This document shows, one piece after another, positions 51,393-60,659 of a DNA stretch of 64,000 nucleotides (position 1 is the first letter of the stretch; each line of letters opens with the position of its first letter). Under the pieces are notes generated by a model. It saw nothing but the letters and a program-made list of their open reading frames with translations, did not search any database and was not told the DNA's origin. A program made the position numbers and the translations under genes. Where the stretch lies: the NCBI GenBank assembly GCA_023666425.1, contig JAMPCA010000006.1:44411-108410 (forward strand), in the 5' to 3' direction. Source of the DNA: Muribaculaceae bacterium. GTDB taxonomy: Bacteria; Bacillota; Clostridia; Lachnospirales; Lachnospiraceae.

Positions 51393-52767
51393 AATTCATC
51401 CTCTCAATATAGCGTTCCTCAAAGCCTGCGCACTCCGGCAGCAGAACCAGCTCTGCCTTTTTGCAGATTTCCTCCATGCGCGCCCCGTATCCCTCAGGCC
51501 TTTGCACATAGGAGACTGCTCCCTCCAGCGAAGTGTTCCCCACCGCCGTAATCTTCCCGCGAAGCGCCTCCGGCAAAAGCCCGACTGCCAGCGCATCCTC
51601 CGGGTCAAGATAGCGGCCAAAGCTCCCCGCCAGATACACGTTTTTCACCTGCGCCGCCGTAATTTTGTATGCCTTCAGCAGCATCTCCACCCCGGCGCAG
51701 ACGGCCGCCTTCGCCATCTGCAGCTCTCGGATATCCTCCTGTGACAGAAGCAGACTATCCACGGGATAGCCCGGGGTAAAGTAGGGCTCCTGCAGGGTTC
51801 CGTACATATCCATAACCCCCCTGTCCAGCAGCTCATGCAAAAGCTTAAGGAGTCCCGCGCCGTGAAGTTTCAGCGCAGGCGCGCTTCCCTCAAAGGCAGG
51901 CCCCGCCGCCGTGGAGGCGACAAGAAGCCTCTGCCCGCATCCCAGCGCAAGCTCGCCGTTCGTCCCCAGATCCACAAACAGCACCGGCGCATCCTCATGT
52001 AAAATATCTATGGCCGCAAGACCGCTTACGATATCCGCACCTACAAAGGCGGAAATCCCCGGAAGCTGAACCACTGTAAGCCCGTCCGTCTGAAAGCTCC
52101 GAAGCGCAAGGCTCTCCGGGGTGAAAGGCGACACTCCCAGCCGCCGGCAGGAAAGCCCCTCCAAAAGATGCTGCATAGTGGTATTCGCACTGACGACCAG
52201 ACGGCAGGGCGGTGCGGGTTCCTCCCAAATCTGCCCGTCCCCCTGCACATCTGCCTGCATCTGCGCGAGCGTCGTGCGGATTTTCTCCATGAGCATCCGC
52301 CGCATCTCCTCCCCATGCCCCTCACCCGCGGCACGGATGCGGCTCATCACATCCGCCCCGAAACACCTCTGGGGATTTACAAAGCCTGCGGTCACACTCC
52401 GGTTTCTCCAAAACAGTGTAAGCGCCACCGTTGTCGTCCCCAGATCCATTGCCGCCACCGGAGTATCGGCATAAAAATCTTCCTTTTCCTCCCGCGCGGC
52501 CTCCACCGCTGTAAAACGCCTGTCCTCTCCGGCCTCCACCGCTGTAAAACGCTTGTCCTCTCCGGCCTCCACCGTATCCGGAAATTCCTCAATCTCTACC
52601 GTCCCTGCCGTCCTGTACTGGCAGGCCTGCACGCTTGTGCCATCCCGCAATACCACCGCGCACTGCCCGCAGACGCCCCTTCCGCCACAAGGCCGGGCAA
52701 TCCTTATATTCTGCTCCGCCAGCTCCTCCCAGAGCGAACGCCCCGGGTGCACGGTAATTCGGTACAT
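51373..52767 (-). CDS. ASKHA-domain protein with N-terminal [2Fe-2S] ferredoxin (RACo-like)
   Basis: ATG 52767 follows GAGGGAGGAGAGT. The 464-aa protein starts with a short ferredoxin domain (PCGGRGVCGQCAVVL plus a later Cys) and a linker holding a duplicated 11-residue unit (EAGEDRRFTAV). The main part has MDLGTTTVALTLFWRN, VNPQRCFGADVMSRI, VVSANTTMQHLL, VLFVDLGTNGELAL and YLAGSFGRYLDPEDALAVGL, the ATP-binding ASKHA fold of corrinoid-protein reductive activators. No corrinoid protein or methyltransferase gene is in the window. Confidence 0.85.
   Translation of the reverse strand: MYRITVHPGRSLWEELAEQNIRIARPCGGRGVCGQCAVVLRDGTSVQACQYRTAGTVEIEEFPDTVEAGEDKRFTAVEAGEDRRFTAVEAAREEKEDFYADTPVAAMDLGTTTVALTLFWRNRSVTAGFVNPQRCFGADVMSRIRAAGEGHGEEMRRMLMEKIRTTLAQMQADVQGDGQIWEEPAPPCRLVVSANTTMQHLLEGLSCRRLGVSPFTPESLALRSFQTDGLTVVQLPGISAFVGADIVSGLAAIDILHEDAPVLFVDLGTNGELALGCGQRLLVASTAAGPAFEGSAPALKLHGAGLLKLLHELLDRGVMDMYGTLQEPYFTPGYPVDSLLLSQEDIRELQMAKAAVCAGVEMLLKAYKITAAQVKNVYLAGSFGRYLDPEDALAVGLLPEALRGKITAVGNTSLEGAVSYVQRPEGYGARMEEICKKAELVLLPECAGFEERYIERMNFGLYSN
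52498..52574. repeat. 33-bp in-frame tandem repeat in the ASKHA gene
   Basis: Two 33-base units (GGCCTCCACCGCTGTAAAAC followed by GC, then C or T, then TGTCCTCTCC) and a partial third (GGCCTCCACCG) occur at 52498-52530, 52531-52563 and 52564-52574. They add 11-residue units to the linker between the ferredoxin and ASKHA domains. Confidence 0.85.
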
Positions 52768-52846
52768 ACTCTCTCCTCCCTCAAAAAGAGGCCATGCCCC
52801 GCACACAGCCTTTCGCTGCCTGCGGAGCCTGACCCCCTTGTATGTC

Positions 52847-55414
52847 TTATTTTCTGCCACAGCACTGCTTGTACTTCTTGCCGCTGCCACAAGGGCAGGG
52901 ATCGTTCGGATAAATCTTGGCGTGCTGACGCTTCTTCGGGCCGGAGGACGCCGAATCGTCCTTATTGGTTCCGGTCGCCTTCGCCACCTGCTCACGCTCC
53001 ACCTTCTGCTCCACCTTCACATGGAAGAGAAGACGGATGGTATCCTCCTGGATTGCGGCGGTCATCTCGTCAAACATATCAAATCCCGCCATCTTATACT
53101 CCACAAGGGGATCTCTCTGCCCGTATGCCTGCAGGCCGATTCCCTGCCGCAGCTGATCCATGTCGTCGATGTGATCCATCCACTTGCGGTCGATCACCTT
53201 TAACAGCACCACGCGCTCCAGCTCGCGGAACTGCTCCGCCTCCGGGAATTCCGTCTCCTTGGCCTCATATAGGAGCACCGCCTGCTCTTTTAAGTACTGC
53301 TTTAACTCCCTGGCATTTTTTATAGAAGATATCGCGCTCTCCCTGACCGGCTCCAGTGGAATCACCGGAATCAGCAGCTCGTTCAGCTCGTTTAAATCCC
53401 AGTCGTCCCGGTCAATCTCCGAGGAGATACAGGTGTCCACCGTGTGCTCCACCTGATCCTGGATCATCTTGAAAACCGCATCGCGCATACTCTCGCCGTT
53501 CAGCACGGACATGCGCTCCGCATAAATAATCTCACGCTGGTCGTTGTTCACCTGATCGTACTCCAGCAGGTTTTTGCGGATACCGAAGTTGTTGTACTCG
53601 ATCTTCTGCTGCGCCTTCTCTATGGCGCTGGTCAGCATCTTGTGCTGAATCTGCTCATTCTCCGGCACTCCCAGCGCGTTGAACACGCTTATCATGCGCT
53701 CCGAGCCAAACAGACGAATCAGATCGTCCTCCAGAGAGATGAAAAACTGGGATTCGCCCGGATCTCCCTGACGGCCGGAACGTCCTCTGAGCTGATTGTC
53801 GATACGCCGGGACTCATGGCGCTCCGTACCGATGATTTTCAGGCCTCCGGCCTCCCGCGCATCGTCGTCCAGCTTGATATCCGTACCACGCCCGGCCATG
53901 TTGGTAGCGATCGTCACCGCGCCGTGCTGGCCTGCCTGCGCGACAATCTCCGCCTCCTGCTCGTGAAACTTCGCATTCAGCACCGTGTGCTTGATCCCCT
54001 CGCGCTTTAACATGCCGCTGATCAGCTCGGAAGTCTCGATGGTGATGGTGCCGACCAGCACCGGCTGACCCTTTGCGTGGGCTGTCTTCACTTCCTCCAC
54101 AACTGCATGGAATTTCTCCTTTTTCGTCTTATATACAGCGTCGTCGTGATCCACTCTGGCAACCGGACAGTTGGTGGGAATCTCGATGACGTCCATACCG
54201 TAGATATCCCGGAACTCCTTCTCCTCCGTCAGCGCCGTTCCGGTCATGCCTGCCTTCTTTTCGAACTTATTAAAGAAATTCTGGAAGGTTATGGTCGCCA
54301 GCGTCTTGCTCTCCCGCTTCACCTTCACATGCTCCTTCGCCTCAATCGCCTGATGCAGGCCGTCGGAATAGCGGCGTCCCGGCATGATACGTCCCGTAAA
54401 CTCGTCCACGATCAGCACCTCGTCATCCTTGACCACATAGTCCTGATCCCGGAACATGAGATTGTGCGCCCGGAGTGCAAGGATTACATTGTGCTGTATC
54501 TCCAGATTCTCCGGGTCAGCCAGGTTCTTAATATGGAAGAACTGCTCTACCCTGTGTACGCCCTCCTGCGTCAGGTTCACGACCTTGTCCTTCTCGTTGA
54601 CGATAAAGTCCCCCGTCTCCTCCTGCTCCACACCCATGAGCGCGTCCATCTTGGAGTACTCGGGAATATCTTCGCCCCTTTTCAGCTGCTGCGCCAAAAT
54701 ATCGCAGGCCTCATAGAGCTTCGTGGACTTGCCGCTCTGTCCGGAAATGATGAGCGGTGTGCGCGCCTCGTCGATCAGCACCGAGTCCACCTCGTCGATG
54801 ATCGCATAGTGGAGCCCCCGCTGTACGAGCTGCTCCTTGTAGATCACCATGTTGTCACGCAGATAGTCAAACCCCAGCTCGTTGTTCGTGATATATGTAA
54901 TATCACACGCATAGGCCTCCCTGCGCTCGTCGCTGGTCATGTCGTTCAGTACACAGCCCACGGTCAGTCCCAGAAACTCATGGACTTGTCCCATCCACTC
55001 CGCGTCACGCTTCGCCAGATAGTCGTTGACCGTGACAATATATACGCCCTTTCCCTCTAAGGCATTCAGATATGCGGGCAATGTGGACACGAGCGTCTTT
55101 CCCTCTCCGGTCTTCATCTCCGCGATGCGTCCCTGATGGAGAATGATACCGCCGATGATCTGCACGCGGTAGTGCTCCATGCCGAGTGTCCGGCGCGCCG
55201 CCTCGCGGACAGCCGCATATGCCTCCGGCAGCAGGTCGTCCAGCGTCTCTCCCTTTTCCAGACGCTCCTTAAACTGTCTCGTCTTGTCCCTAAGCTCTTC
55301 GTCCGGGAGCTTTCCCATCTCTTCCCTGTATCCCTCTACCTTGTCCACAAGGGGATAAATGCGCTTCAGCTCCCGCTCGCTGTGCGTGCCAAAAATCCTG
55401 GATAATGTTCCCAT
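52847..55414 (-). CDS. secA: Preprotein translocase ATPase SecA
   Basis: The 855-aa motor (AGGAGTAAATTT before ATG) shows the Walker A region [75 protein letters not shown] and the C-terminal zinc-binding SEC-C motif [19 protein letters not shown]. It drives secretion through SecYEG, serving the many signal-peptide proteins in this window. Length and all motor motifs are normal. Confidence 0.98.
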   Translation of the reverse strand: MGTLSRIFGTHSERELKRIYPLVDKVEGYREEMGKLPDEELRDKTRQFKERLEKGETLDDLLPEAYAAVREAARRTLGMEHYRVQIIGGIILHQGRIAEMKTGEGKTLVSTLPAYLNALEGKGVYIVTVNDYLAKRDAEWMGQVHEFLGLTVGCVLNDMTSDERREAYACDITYITNNELGFDYLRDNMVIYKEQLVQRGLHYAIIDEVDSVLIDEARTPLIISGQSGKSTKLYEACDILAQQLKRGEDIPEYSKMDALMGVEQEETGDFIVNEKDKVVNLTQEGVHRVEQFFHIKNLADPENLEIQHNVILALRAHNLMFRDQDYVVKDDEVLIVDEFTGRIMPGRRYSDGLHQAIEAKEHVKVKRESKTLATITFQNFFNKFEKKAGMTGTALTEEKEFRDIYGMDVIEIPTNCPVARVDHDDAVYKTKKEKFHAVVEEVKTAHAKGQPVLVGTITIETSELISGMLKREGIKHTVLNAKFHEQEAEIVAQAGQHGAVTIATNMAGRGTDIKLDDDAREAGGLKIIGTERHESRRIDNQLRGRSGRQGDPGESQFFISLEDDLIRLFGSERMISVFNALGVPENEQIQHKMLTSAIEKAQQKIEYNNFGIRKNLLEYDQVNNDQREIIYAERMSVLNGESMRDAVFKMIQDQVEHTVDTCISSEIDRDDWDLNELNELLIPVIPLEPVRESAISSIKNARELKQYLKEQAVLLYEAKETEFPEAEQFRELERVVLLKVIDRKWMDHIDDMDQLRQGIGLQAYGQRDPLVEYKMAGFDMFDEMTAAIQEDTIRLLFHVKVEQKVEREQVAKATGTNKDDSASSGPKKRQHAKIYPNDPCPCGSGKKYKQCCGRK

Positions 55415-55540
55415 AAATTTACTCCTATCACATAGAATGCCACTATTGTATCACTTTTCGGGGGTTTTCACAACTGTGGGTTGGAAATGTTTTATGAACT
55501 TTTTATGAATTTTCTGTTGACCTGCACCAAGAAACTATGT

Positions 55541-55560
55541 AGGAGCGGGTCATCCCGCTC
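55541..55560. repeat. Hairpin between dpaB and secA
   Basis: GAGCGGG-TCAT-CCCGCTC followed by TTTTATT on the plus strand. There is no plus-strand gene to terminate here and the minus-strand side lacks a U-run, so its role as a terminator after dpaB is uncertain. Confidence 0.4.
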
Positions 55561-55562
55561 TT

Positions 55563-56147
55563 TTATTCCGCCCGAATAATCGGTTGTATCTGTCTGCCCC
55601 GCATGGCCGCCTCGATGGTTTCCGGCAGCAGCTCCATCTTCGCGATCATGGAGTTGGGCTTGCTCTTGAAATTGTCCTGCCCGAAGGGGACAAAATAGAT
55701 ATTCTTCATGTTCATCAGTCCGCCGATGGTCTTAAAATTCACTCCCAGCGCGTCGTTGGTGGAAATGGCGATCACTAAAGGCTTGCCGTTTCGCATGTGC
55801 GCCTTGGAGGCCATGAGCACCGGCGTATCCGTGATGCCGTTGCACAGTTTCGCGGCAGAATTGCCTGTGCAGGGCGCAATCACCATAATGTCTAAAAAAT
55901 TGTTGGGGCCGATGGGCTCCGCCTGCTGCATCGAAAGTATCCCCTCATTCCCGGTAATCTCGCAGATTCCCTCTACGAATTCCTTTGCACTGCCAAAGCG
56001 CGTGTCACAGCTCTGCGCCTGATAAGAAAAGATGGGAATCACGTTTGCTCCCATCTCCGTCAGACGCGCAACCTCTTTGCGGGTTCTGGCAAATGTGCAA
56101 AAGGAACCGGTAATCCCGTATCCTATATTACAATTTGAAAAATCCAT
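55563..56147 (-). CDS. dpaB: Dipicolinate synthase subunit B
   Basis: The 194-aa flavoprotein-like subunit reads NIGYGITGSFCTFARTRKEV, IFSYQAQSCDTRFGSAKEFV and PIGPNNFLDIMVIAPCTGNS, then AAKLCNGITDTPVLMASKAH, all typical of SpoVFB/DpaB. With DpaA it makes dipicolinic acid, the calcium chelator of spores. It overlaps dpaA by 25 bases (GAGGG upstream of its ATG). Confidence 0.95.
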   Translation of the reverse strand: MDFSNCNIGYGITGSFCTFARTRKEVARLTEMGANVIPIFSYQAQSCDTRFGSAKEFVEGICEITGNEGILSMQQAEPIGPNNFLDIMVIAPCTGNSAAKLCNGITDTPVLMASKAHMRNGKPLVIAISTNDALGVNFKTIGGLMNMKNIYFVPFGQDNFKSKPNSMIAKMELLPETIEAAMRGRQIQPIIRAE

Positions 56148-56992
56148 GATATACCCTCTTTCTTTTCTTCCTCAGGGTGCGCATAGCCGCCAATTGCATC
56201 CGCCAGTACCTTCGCGCTGCTCTTCGTGGTGTAGATGCCCGGCAGCCCCAGCGCGGGAATTACCTGGATGCTGTGCACTTCTGCCGCCGCAAGATCCGTG
56301 CCGCCGGGGCGGGAAGCGATATCTAAAATCACCGTATCCGGGTGCATCTCCTTTAGCATCGGCTCCTTCAGCACCAGGGCGGGAACAGTATTGATGATGG
56401 ATCTTGCCCCATAGACCTCCTCCGGCCCGTAGGAGAAGTCCACCGCCACATGTCCCTCTGCCTGCGCCCGCTTCCGGTCTTTGGGATTTCTGGCGAGAAC
56501 CGTCACCTTCGCCCCCATGGCCTTTAACAGATTCGCCACCTCCCTGCCACAGCGGCCGTACCCGGTGACGATGATCTTCTGCCCCAGAACCGAGTAATCA
56601 CTGTACCTGAGAAGCTCCGCCACTGTCGCCTCCGCTGTGATGCGGGCATTTCGCACTGCAACGTTTTCATCTTTCATTAAATCGTAATATAATATATTTT
56701 TATCCTTAAAATTTCTCACCCAGCTGTCGGAAAAGCTGCCGCCCATTACCGTCAGCGGAGTCTGCCTTTCTTTGGTTAATTCTTCATTTAATAACTTGAC
56801 AATCTTCGCATGTTTTTCTATTTTTGAAACGGGTGTAGGAAGAATGATCCGGTCGCAGGAGCTCAGGAGCTCTCCCGCCTTTTTCTCGTCGTACTTTCGC
56901 TTCCAGTCCACCGGACATACCCTGCCTGAAAGATAATCCGCAATGTGTCTCTGCCTGGCATCTGTAACAAAGATTGCTGTATTTCCGGCCAT
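56123..56992 (-). CDS. dpaA: Dipicolinate synthase subunit A
   Basis: ATG 56992 (GGAAGGGAGCG upstream) gives 289 aa. The sequence AIFVTDARQRHIADYLS, then GQKIIVTGYGRCGREVANLL (the Rossmann site) and VIPALGLPGIYTTKSSAKVL is diagnostic. DpaA oxidises the dihydrodipicolinate-type intermediate in the mother cell. The organism therefore forms, or recently formed, endospores using the SpoVF route rather than the EtfA-dependent one. Confidence 0.95.
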   Translation of the reverse strand: MAGNTAIFVTDARQRHIADYLSGRVCPVDWKRKYDEKKAGELLSSCDRIILPTPVSKIEKHAKIVKLLNEELTKERQTPLTVMGGSFSDSWVRNFKDKNILYYDLMKDENVAVRNARITAEATVAELLRYSDYSVLGQKIIVTGYGRCGREVANLLKAMGAKVTVLARNPKDRKRAQAEGHVAVDFSYGPEEVYGARSIINTVPALVLKEPMLKEMHPDTVILDIASRPGGTDLAAAEVHSIQVIPALGLPGIYTTKSSAKVLADAIGGYAHPEEEKKEGISWIFQIVI

Positions 56993-57046
56993 AATAAAAC
57001 GCTCCCTTCCATATATCATATGAAAGGGAGCGTTTAAGCGTTCATA

Positions 57047-58366
57047 TTATAATTGTGTCTCGACGAAGATATCATAGATGGCGTGAATCGCTTCCTCGAA
57101 ATCGTCATTGCTCACGCCAATGATGATGTTCAGCTCCGAGGAGCCCTGGTCGATCATCTTGACATTGATGCTGGCGTGCGCCAGTGCGGAGAAAATCCTT
57201 CCCGCCGTCCCTCTTGTGGACTTCATGCCGCGCCCCACCACTGCAATCAGTGCAAGATCCGCCTCCAGATCAATCACATCGGGCTGTACCAGCCTGCGTA
57301 TCGCGCTGATCACCTGCTGCTCCTTGCCCTCAAACTCCGCCTGGTGGACAAATACCGTCATGGTGTCAATGCCCGAGGGCATGTGCTCGATGGAAATGCC
57401 GTTCTCCTCAAAGGCCTGCAGCGCCTTCCGGCAGAAGCCCACTTCCGCATTCATCATGTCCTTGTCGATATTGACCGCCACAAAGCCCTTTTTGCCCGCG
57501 ATTCCGGTAATCGTATACTCCGGCTTCTGGCAGGTGCTCTCCACGATCAGCGTGCCCTCCGCCTCCGGGTCGTTGGTGTTGCGGATATTGATGGGGATAC
57601 CCGCCTTGCGCACCGGGAAGATGGCATCCTCGTGCAGGACGGATGCTCCCATATAGGAAAGCTCCCGCAGCTCCCGGTAGCTGATCACCTTGATGGCCTT
57701 AGGATTCTCAATGATTCTCGGATCGGCCACCAGACAGCCGGACACGTCCGTCCAGTTCTCGTACATCGAGGCATGGCAGGCCTTTGCCACGATGGAGCCG
57801 GTGATATCCGAGCCTCCCCGGGAGAAAGTCTTTACACTGCCGTCCGCCCCCACGCCGTAAAAGCCGGGAATCACCGCCCGCTCGCATTTCTCAAGGCGTT
57901 TGGACAGTACTTTATCGGTCTTCTCCGCGTCAAAACTTCCCTCCTCATCAAAGAAAATCACCTCCGCCGCGTCGATAAAGGTATAGCCGAGGTACTTCGC
58001 CATGATAATTCCATTTAGATATTCACCGCGCGAAGCCGCGTAATCGACGCCGTATTTGTGCTTGAAATTCTCTGAGATGGTTTTAAACTCCTCGTCCAGG
58101 GAAAGTTTTAAGCTCAGACCATTGATAATCGAATCGTACCTGTCTTTGATTTTCATAAGCGGCACACGGAACTCCTCGTCCTGCTCCGCTAAAGCATAGC
58201 AGGAATACAGCATATCCGTGACCTTCGTATCCTTTGCGTTCCGCTTGCCCGGCGCGCTCGGTACTACATATTTGCGCGATTTGTCCGCGCGGATAATCTG
58301 CCCCACCTTCGCGAACTGCTCTGCGCTCGCAAGGGAGCTTCCTCCGAATTTAACGACTTTCACCAT
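57047..58366 (-). CDS. lysC: Aspartate kinase
   Basis: ATG 58366 follows GAGGAGCAGTGCAAA; an upstream in-frame ATG lacks a site. The 439-aa enzyme has VKVVKFGGSSLASAEQFAKV, SRGGSDITGSIVAKACHASM and two C-terminal ACT domains (VAVNIDKDMMNAEVGFCRKA; VVGRGMKSTRGTAGRIFSAL). It commits aspartate to lysine, dipicolinate, methionine and threonine. It lies directly upstream of dpaA with 54 bases between, so it probably feeds precursor during sporulation. It looks like a two-ACT form, possibly a paralogue with distinct feedback. Confidence 0.93.
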   Translation of the reverse strand: MVKVVKFGGSSLASAEQFAKVGQIIRADKSRKYVVPSAPGKRNAKDTKVTDMLYSCYALAEQDEEFRVPLMKIKDRYDSIINGLSLKLSLDEEFKTISENFKHKYGVDYAASRGEYLNGIIMAKYLGYTFIDAAEVIFFDEEGSFDAEKTDKVLSKRLEKCERAVIPGFYGVGADGSVKTFSRGGSDITGSIVAKACHASMYENWTDVSGCLVADPRIIENPKAIKVISYRELRELSYMGASVLHEDAIFPVRKAGIPINIRNTNDPEAEGTLIVESTCQKPEYTITGIAGKKGFVAVNIDKDMMNAEVGFCRKALQAFEENGISIEHMPSGIDTMTVFVHQAEFEGKEQQVISAIRRLVQPDVIDLEADLALIAVVGRGMKSTRGTAGRIFSALAHASINVKMIDQGSSELNIIIGVSNDDFEEAIHAIYDIFVETQL

Positions 58367-58461
58367 TTTGCACTGCTCCTCATATCTCATTTCTACATTT
58401 TACAACGAACAGTAACCATTATACGACCTTCCTGTGAGGTTCGTCAATTTTTTTCTGGAAA

Positions 58462-58944
58462 TTATTCGATATACCGGACGTCATAGCTCATGGCTCCGGT
58501 TCCGCCGTCGATTTCAAGAATCCCGTAAGAGGGCGGCACCCCATAGGGCGGAGAGCCAATGCTGCCCGGATTCAGAAGGGTGATTCCATTATGTGTCTCG
58601 TAAAATACCCGGTGGGTGTGCCCGAACAGGGCGGCGTCCACCTCCCGTTCCTTTGCTCCCAGCTCCAGAGTCAGATACCCTGCCTTGACATTGAAGGTGT
58701 GCCCGTGACAGAGCAGCACCCGCTTCCCCTCAATCAGAAGCACGCGCTCCAGGAATTCCTGCTCATAGTCACAGTTTCCCGGCACCCGCTCCATGGGGAT
58801 TGCCGGAAACTTCCTCTTTAGCTGCCCGGCGTCCGCCCAACAGTCCCCCAGATGGATAATCAGATCGGGGGAGACCGCTGTTGCCGCAAAAACCATGTTA
58901 TTCAGATTGCCGTGGGAGTCACTCAGAACTAAGATTTTTTTCAT
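58462..58944 (-). CDS. YfcE/MJ0936-type metallophosphoesterase
   Basis: The 160-aa protein has MKKILVLSDSHGNLNN (metal Asp/His), LIIHLGDCWADA, VPGNCDY, LLCHGHTFNVKAG and LFGHTHRVF, giving all five metal-binding blocks of the calcineurin-like family. It hydrolyses phosphodiesters, substrate unknown. The ATG is three bases after the stop of the Cys-rich 57-aa gene, so the pair is cotranslated. Confidence 0.92.
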   Translation of the reverse strand: MKKILVLSDSHGNLNNMVFAATAVSPDLIIHLGDCWADAGQLKRKFPAIPMERVPGNCDYEQEFLERVLLIEGKRVLLCHGHTFNVKAGYLTLELGAKEREVDAALFGHTHRVFYETHNGITLLNPGSIGSPPYGVPPSYGILEIDGGTGAMSYDVRYIE

Positions 58945-58947
58945 AAA

Positions 58948-59121
58948 TTACAAACGTTTCCACTGTCTGCTGCACTTGTAATAGGAATAAAACATACAAT
59001 GCTCTGCCTCGCTGCAGCGAGCCGGGGCACTCTCAATGTTACACTGGCAGTTCACAATCGCATCCGCCTTGCCCTTACAGCTTCCTCTCAGCATCACATC
59101 ATCCAGCACTTCGTCCGCCAT
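58948..59121 (-). CDS. 57-aa Cys-rich protein upstream of the phosphodiesterase
   Basis: ATG 59121 has GAAGGAGAATGTG upstream. The frame encodes MADEVLDDVMLRGSCKGKAD, AIVNCQCNIESAPARCSEAE and HCMFYSYYKCSRQ, with six cysteines arranged as C-x9-C-x-C-x9-C-x5-C-x8-C. The spacing suggests a small metal-binding domain. I do not recognise the family. The tight coupling to the phosphodiesterase suggests a functional link, but none is known. Confidence 0.65.
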   Translation of the reverse strand: MADEVLDDVMLRGSCKGKADAIVNCQCNIESAPARCSEAEHCMFYSYYKCSRQWKRL

Positions 59122-59222
59122 CACATTCTCCTTCTCAAAAAGTCTTATATATTGTTCTCAACTTTTCTCATTATACAATATGTTGTGGCCAAAGGCTATA
59201 AGGCAATTCTCACAAATAGGAG

Positions 59223-59268
59223 CCGATCTTTTGTCCAATTTTTCACTTGACGAAATGGACAAAATCGG
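59223..59268. repeat. Inverted repeat downstream of the MATE gene
   Basis: CCGAT-C-TTTTGTCCA (59223-59237) and TGGACAAAATCGG (59256-59268) pair over 13 bases with one bulge. There is no U-run on the minus strand. It could be a weak terminator or an operator for the Cys-rich gene. Confidence 0.5.
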
Positions 59269-59275
59269 TTAGGGC

Positions 59276-60658
59276 TCACCGTTTCTCCTTTTGCAGCTCT
59301 TTTTTCGAGTAGATCTGAAAGTACACCAGATTGATCACAATTCCAAAAACCGTGGCCGTCGGCGCCGCCGCACCGATGTAGACCAGCGAGTCCGGCATAT
59401 AGCGCGACATGGCATAGGCCATGGGCAGGCGCACGAGAAAGGACTGGGCGATGCCCTGCAGCATAACGAACAGTGTCTGGTTATGGCCGTTGTAGTACCC
59501 GATAAAGGAAAAGAGAACCGAGGTCACAATCGCCTCCAGACTAAAGCCCTGCAGATACTCCGCCGCTTTTAGCTGGTAGAGGGCATTGTCGGTAAAGAGG
59601 GAGGCCAGTACCTGCCCGCCAAAAAAAGCCGCCGCCGTCATGGCGATCCCGATACAGCCGCCGAAGAGCATCCCGTAGCCCATGGACTTTTGCGCCCGCC
59701 GCTCTCTCCCCGCCCCCACATTCTGGGCGATAAACGAGGACATGGACTGCATCAGCGCCGAGGGCACGAGCATCACGACGGATACCAGCTTGTTGGCGAT
59801 GCCGTAGCCCGAGGAGGCCGCCAGCCGCATGGCTTCGGTGGTGCCCATACCGTTTACGAAGGACAGCAGGCACATGAAGGAGAGCTGGGTCAGAAATTCC
59901 TGAAAGGCGATGGGAATTCCCAAAAGTATGAACCGCTTCACCTCGGAGGAAAAGGCAAGGTCTGATCTCTGCAGAGAGAAGGGCAGCTCGATTTTCCTGC
60001 ACACCAGAAGCGAGAGCACAAGGCTCACCGCCTGCGCGAGCACCGTGGCAAAGGCCGCACCGGCCACGTCCCAGCGGAAAACCGCGACAAACAGCAGATC
60101 CCCGGCCACATTGACCGCGCAGGCAATCCCCACGAACAAAAGCGGCAGCCTCGAATTCCCGATTCCCCTGAAAATACTGCTCATCAGATTGTAGCCGATA
60201 ATAAACACGATGCCGCCGCCGCAGATGCGGATATAGCTGACGGTCTTCTGGTATGCATCCGCAGGCGCCTGCATGAGCGACGCAAGCCCCGGGGCAAAGA
60301 CAAGAAGCAGCACGGTGAGCGCAGCCGCAATCAGGGCAAAGGTCAGAATAGCGCCGCCGATCACGCGGCCTAAACGCCTGCGCTCCCCCTCGCCGATATA
60401 ACGGCCCATGAGAACCGTAACACCCATGGCCAGGCCGCAGAGGATAAACACAACCATATTGATCAGGCTGCTCCCGGTGGACACCGCGGAGATACTCTCA
60501 TCCGTCCCGAAACGCCCCACCACGAGAACATCCACCGCGCCGTACATGGTCTGTAAAATCAGCGCCCCCAGTATCGGGAGCATGAAGCCGACCAGCTTTT
60601 TGAAGATACTTCCCGTCGTAAAATCCATGTTATCATTCTTACGCTGCTCTTCACCCAT
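59276..60658 (-). CDS. MATE-family efflux transporter
   Basis: ATG 60658 has GGAGGACTGAG upstream and follows the PHP gene's stop. The 460-aa protein has twelve helices, opening FKKLVGFMLPILGALILQTM and YGAVDVLVVGRFGTDESISA, then the second-half NVGAGRERRAQKSMGYGM. It is distinct from the MATE gene at 31942. It is cotranscribed with the phosphatase gene just upstream. Confidence 0.92.
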   Translation of the reverse strand: MGEEQRKNDNMDFTTGSIFKKLVGFMLPILGALILQTMYGAVDVLVVGRFGTDESISAVSTGSSLINMVVFILCGLAMGVTVLMGRYIGEGERRRLGRVIGGAILTFALIAAALTVLLLVFAPGLASLMQAPADAYQKTVSYIRICGGGIVFIIGYNLMSSIFRGIGNSRLPLLFVGIACAVNVAGDLLFVAVFRWDVAGAAFATVLAQAVSLVLSLLVCRKIELPFSLQRSDLAFSSEVKRFILLGIPIAFQEFLTQLSFMCLLSFVNGMGTTEAMRLAASSGYGIANKLVSVVMLVPSALMQSMSSFIAQNVGAGRERRAQKSMGYGMLFGGCIGIAMTAAAFFGGQVLASLFTDNALYQLKAAEYLQGFSLEAIVTSVLFSFIGYYNGHNQTLFVMLQGIAQSFLVRLPMAYAMSRYMPDSLVYIGAAAPTATVFGIVINLVYFQIYSKKELQKEKR

Positions 60659-60659
60659 C

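Noticed and set aside
52768..52995. Upstream extension of the ASKHA-domain gene
   Set aside because: The extension is Arg/Pro-rich, overlaps the secA 3' end and has no ribosome site, whereas ATG 52767 has GGGAGGAG directly upstream.
58367..58461. Lysine riboswitch upstream of lysC
   Set aside because: The 95-base gap is too short for a lysine riboswitch of about 170 bases or more, and no such structure is visible.
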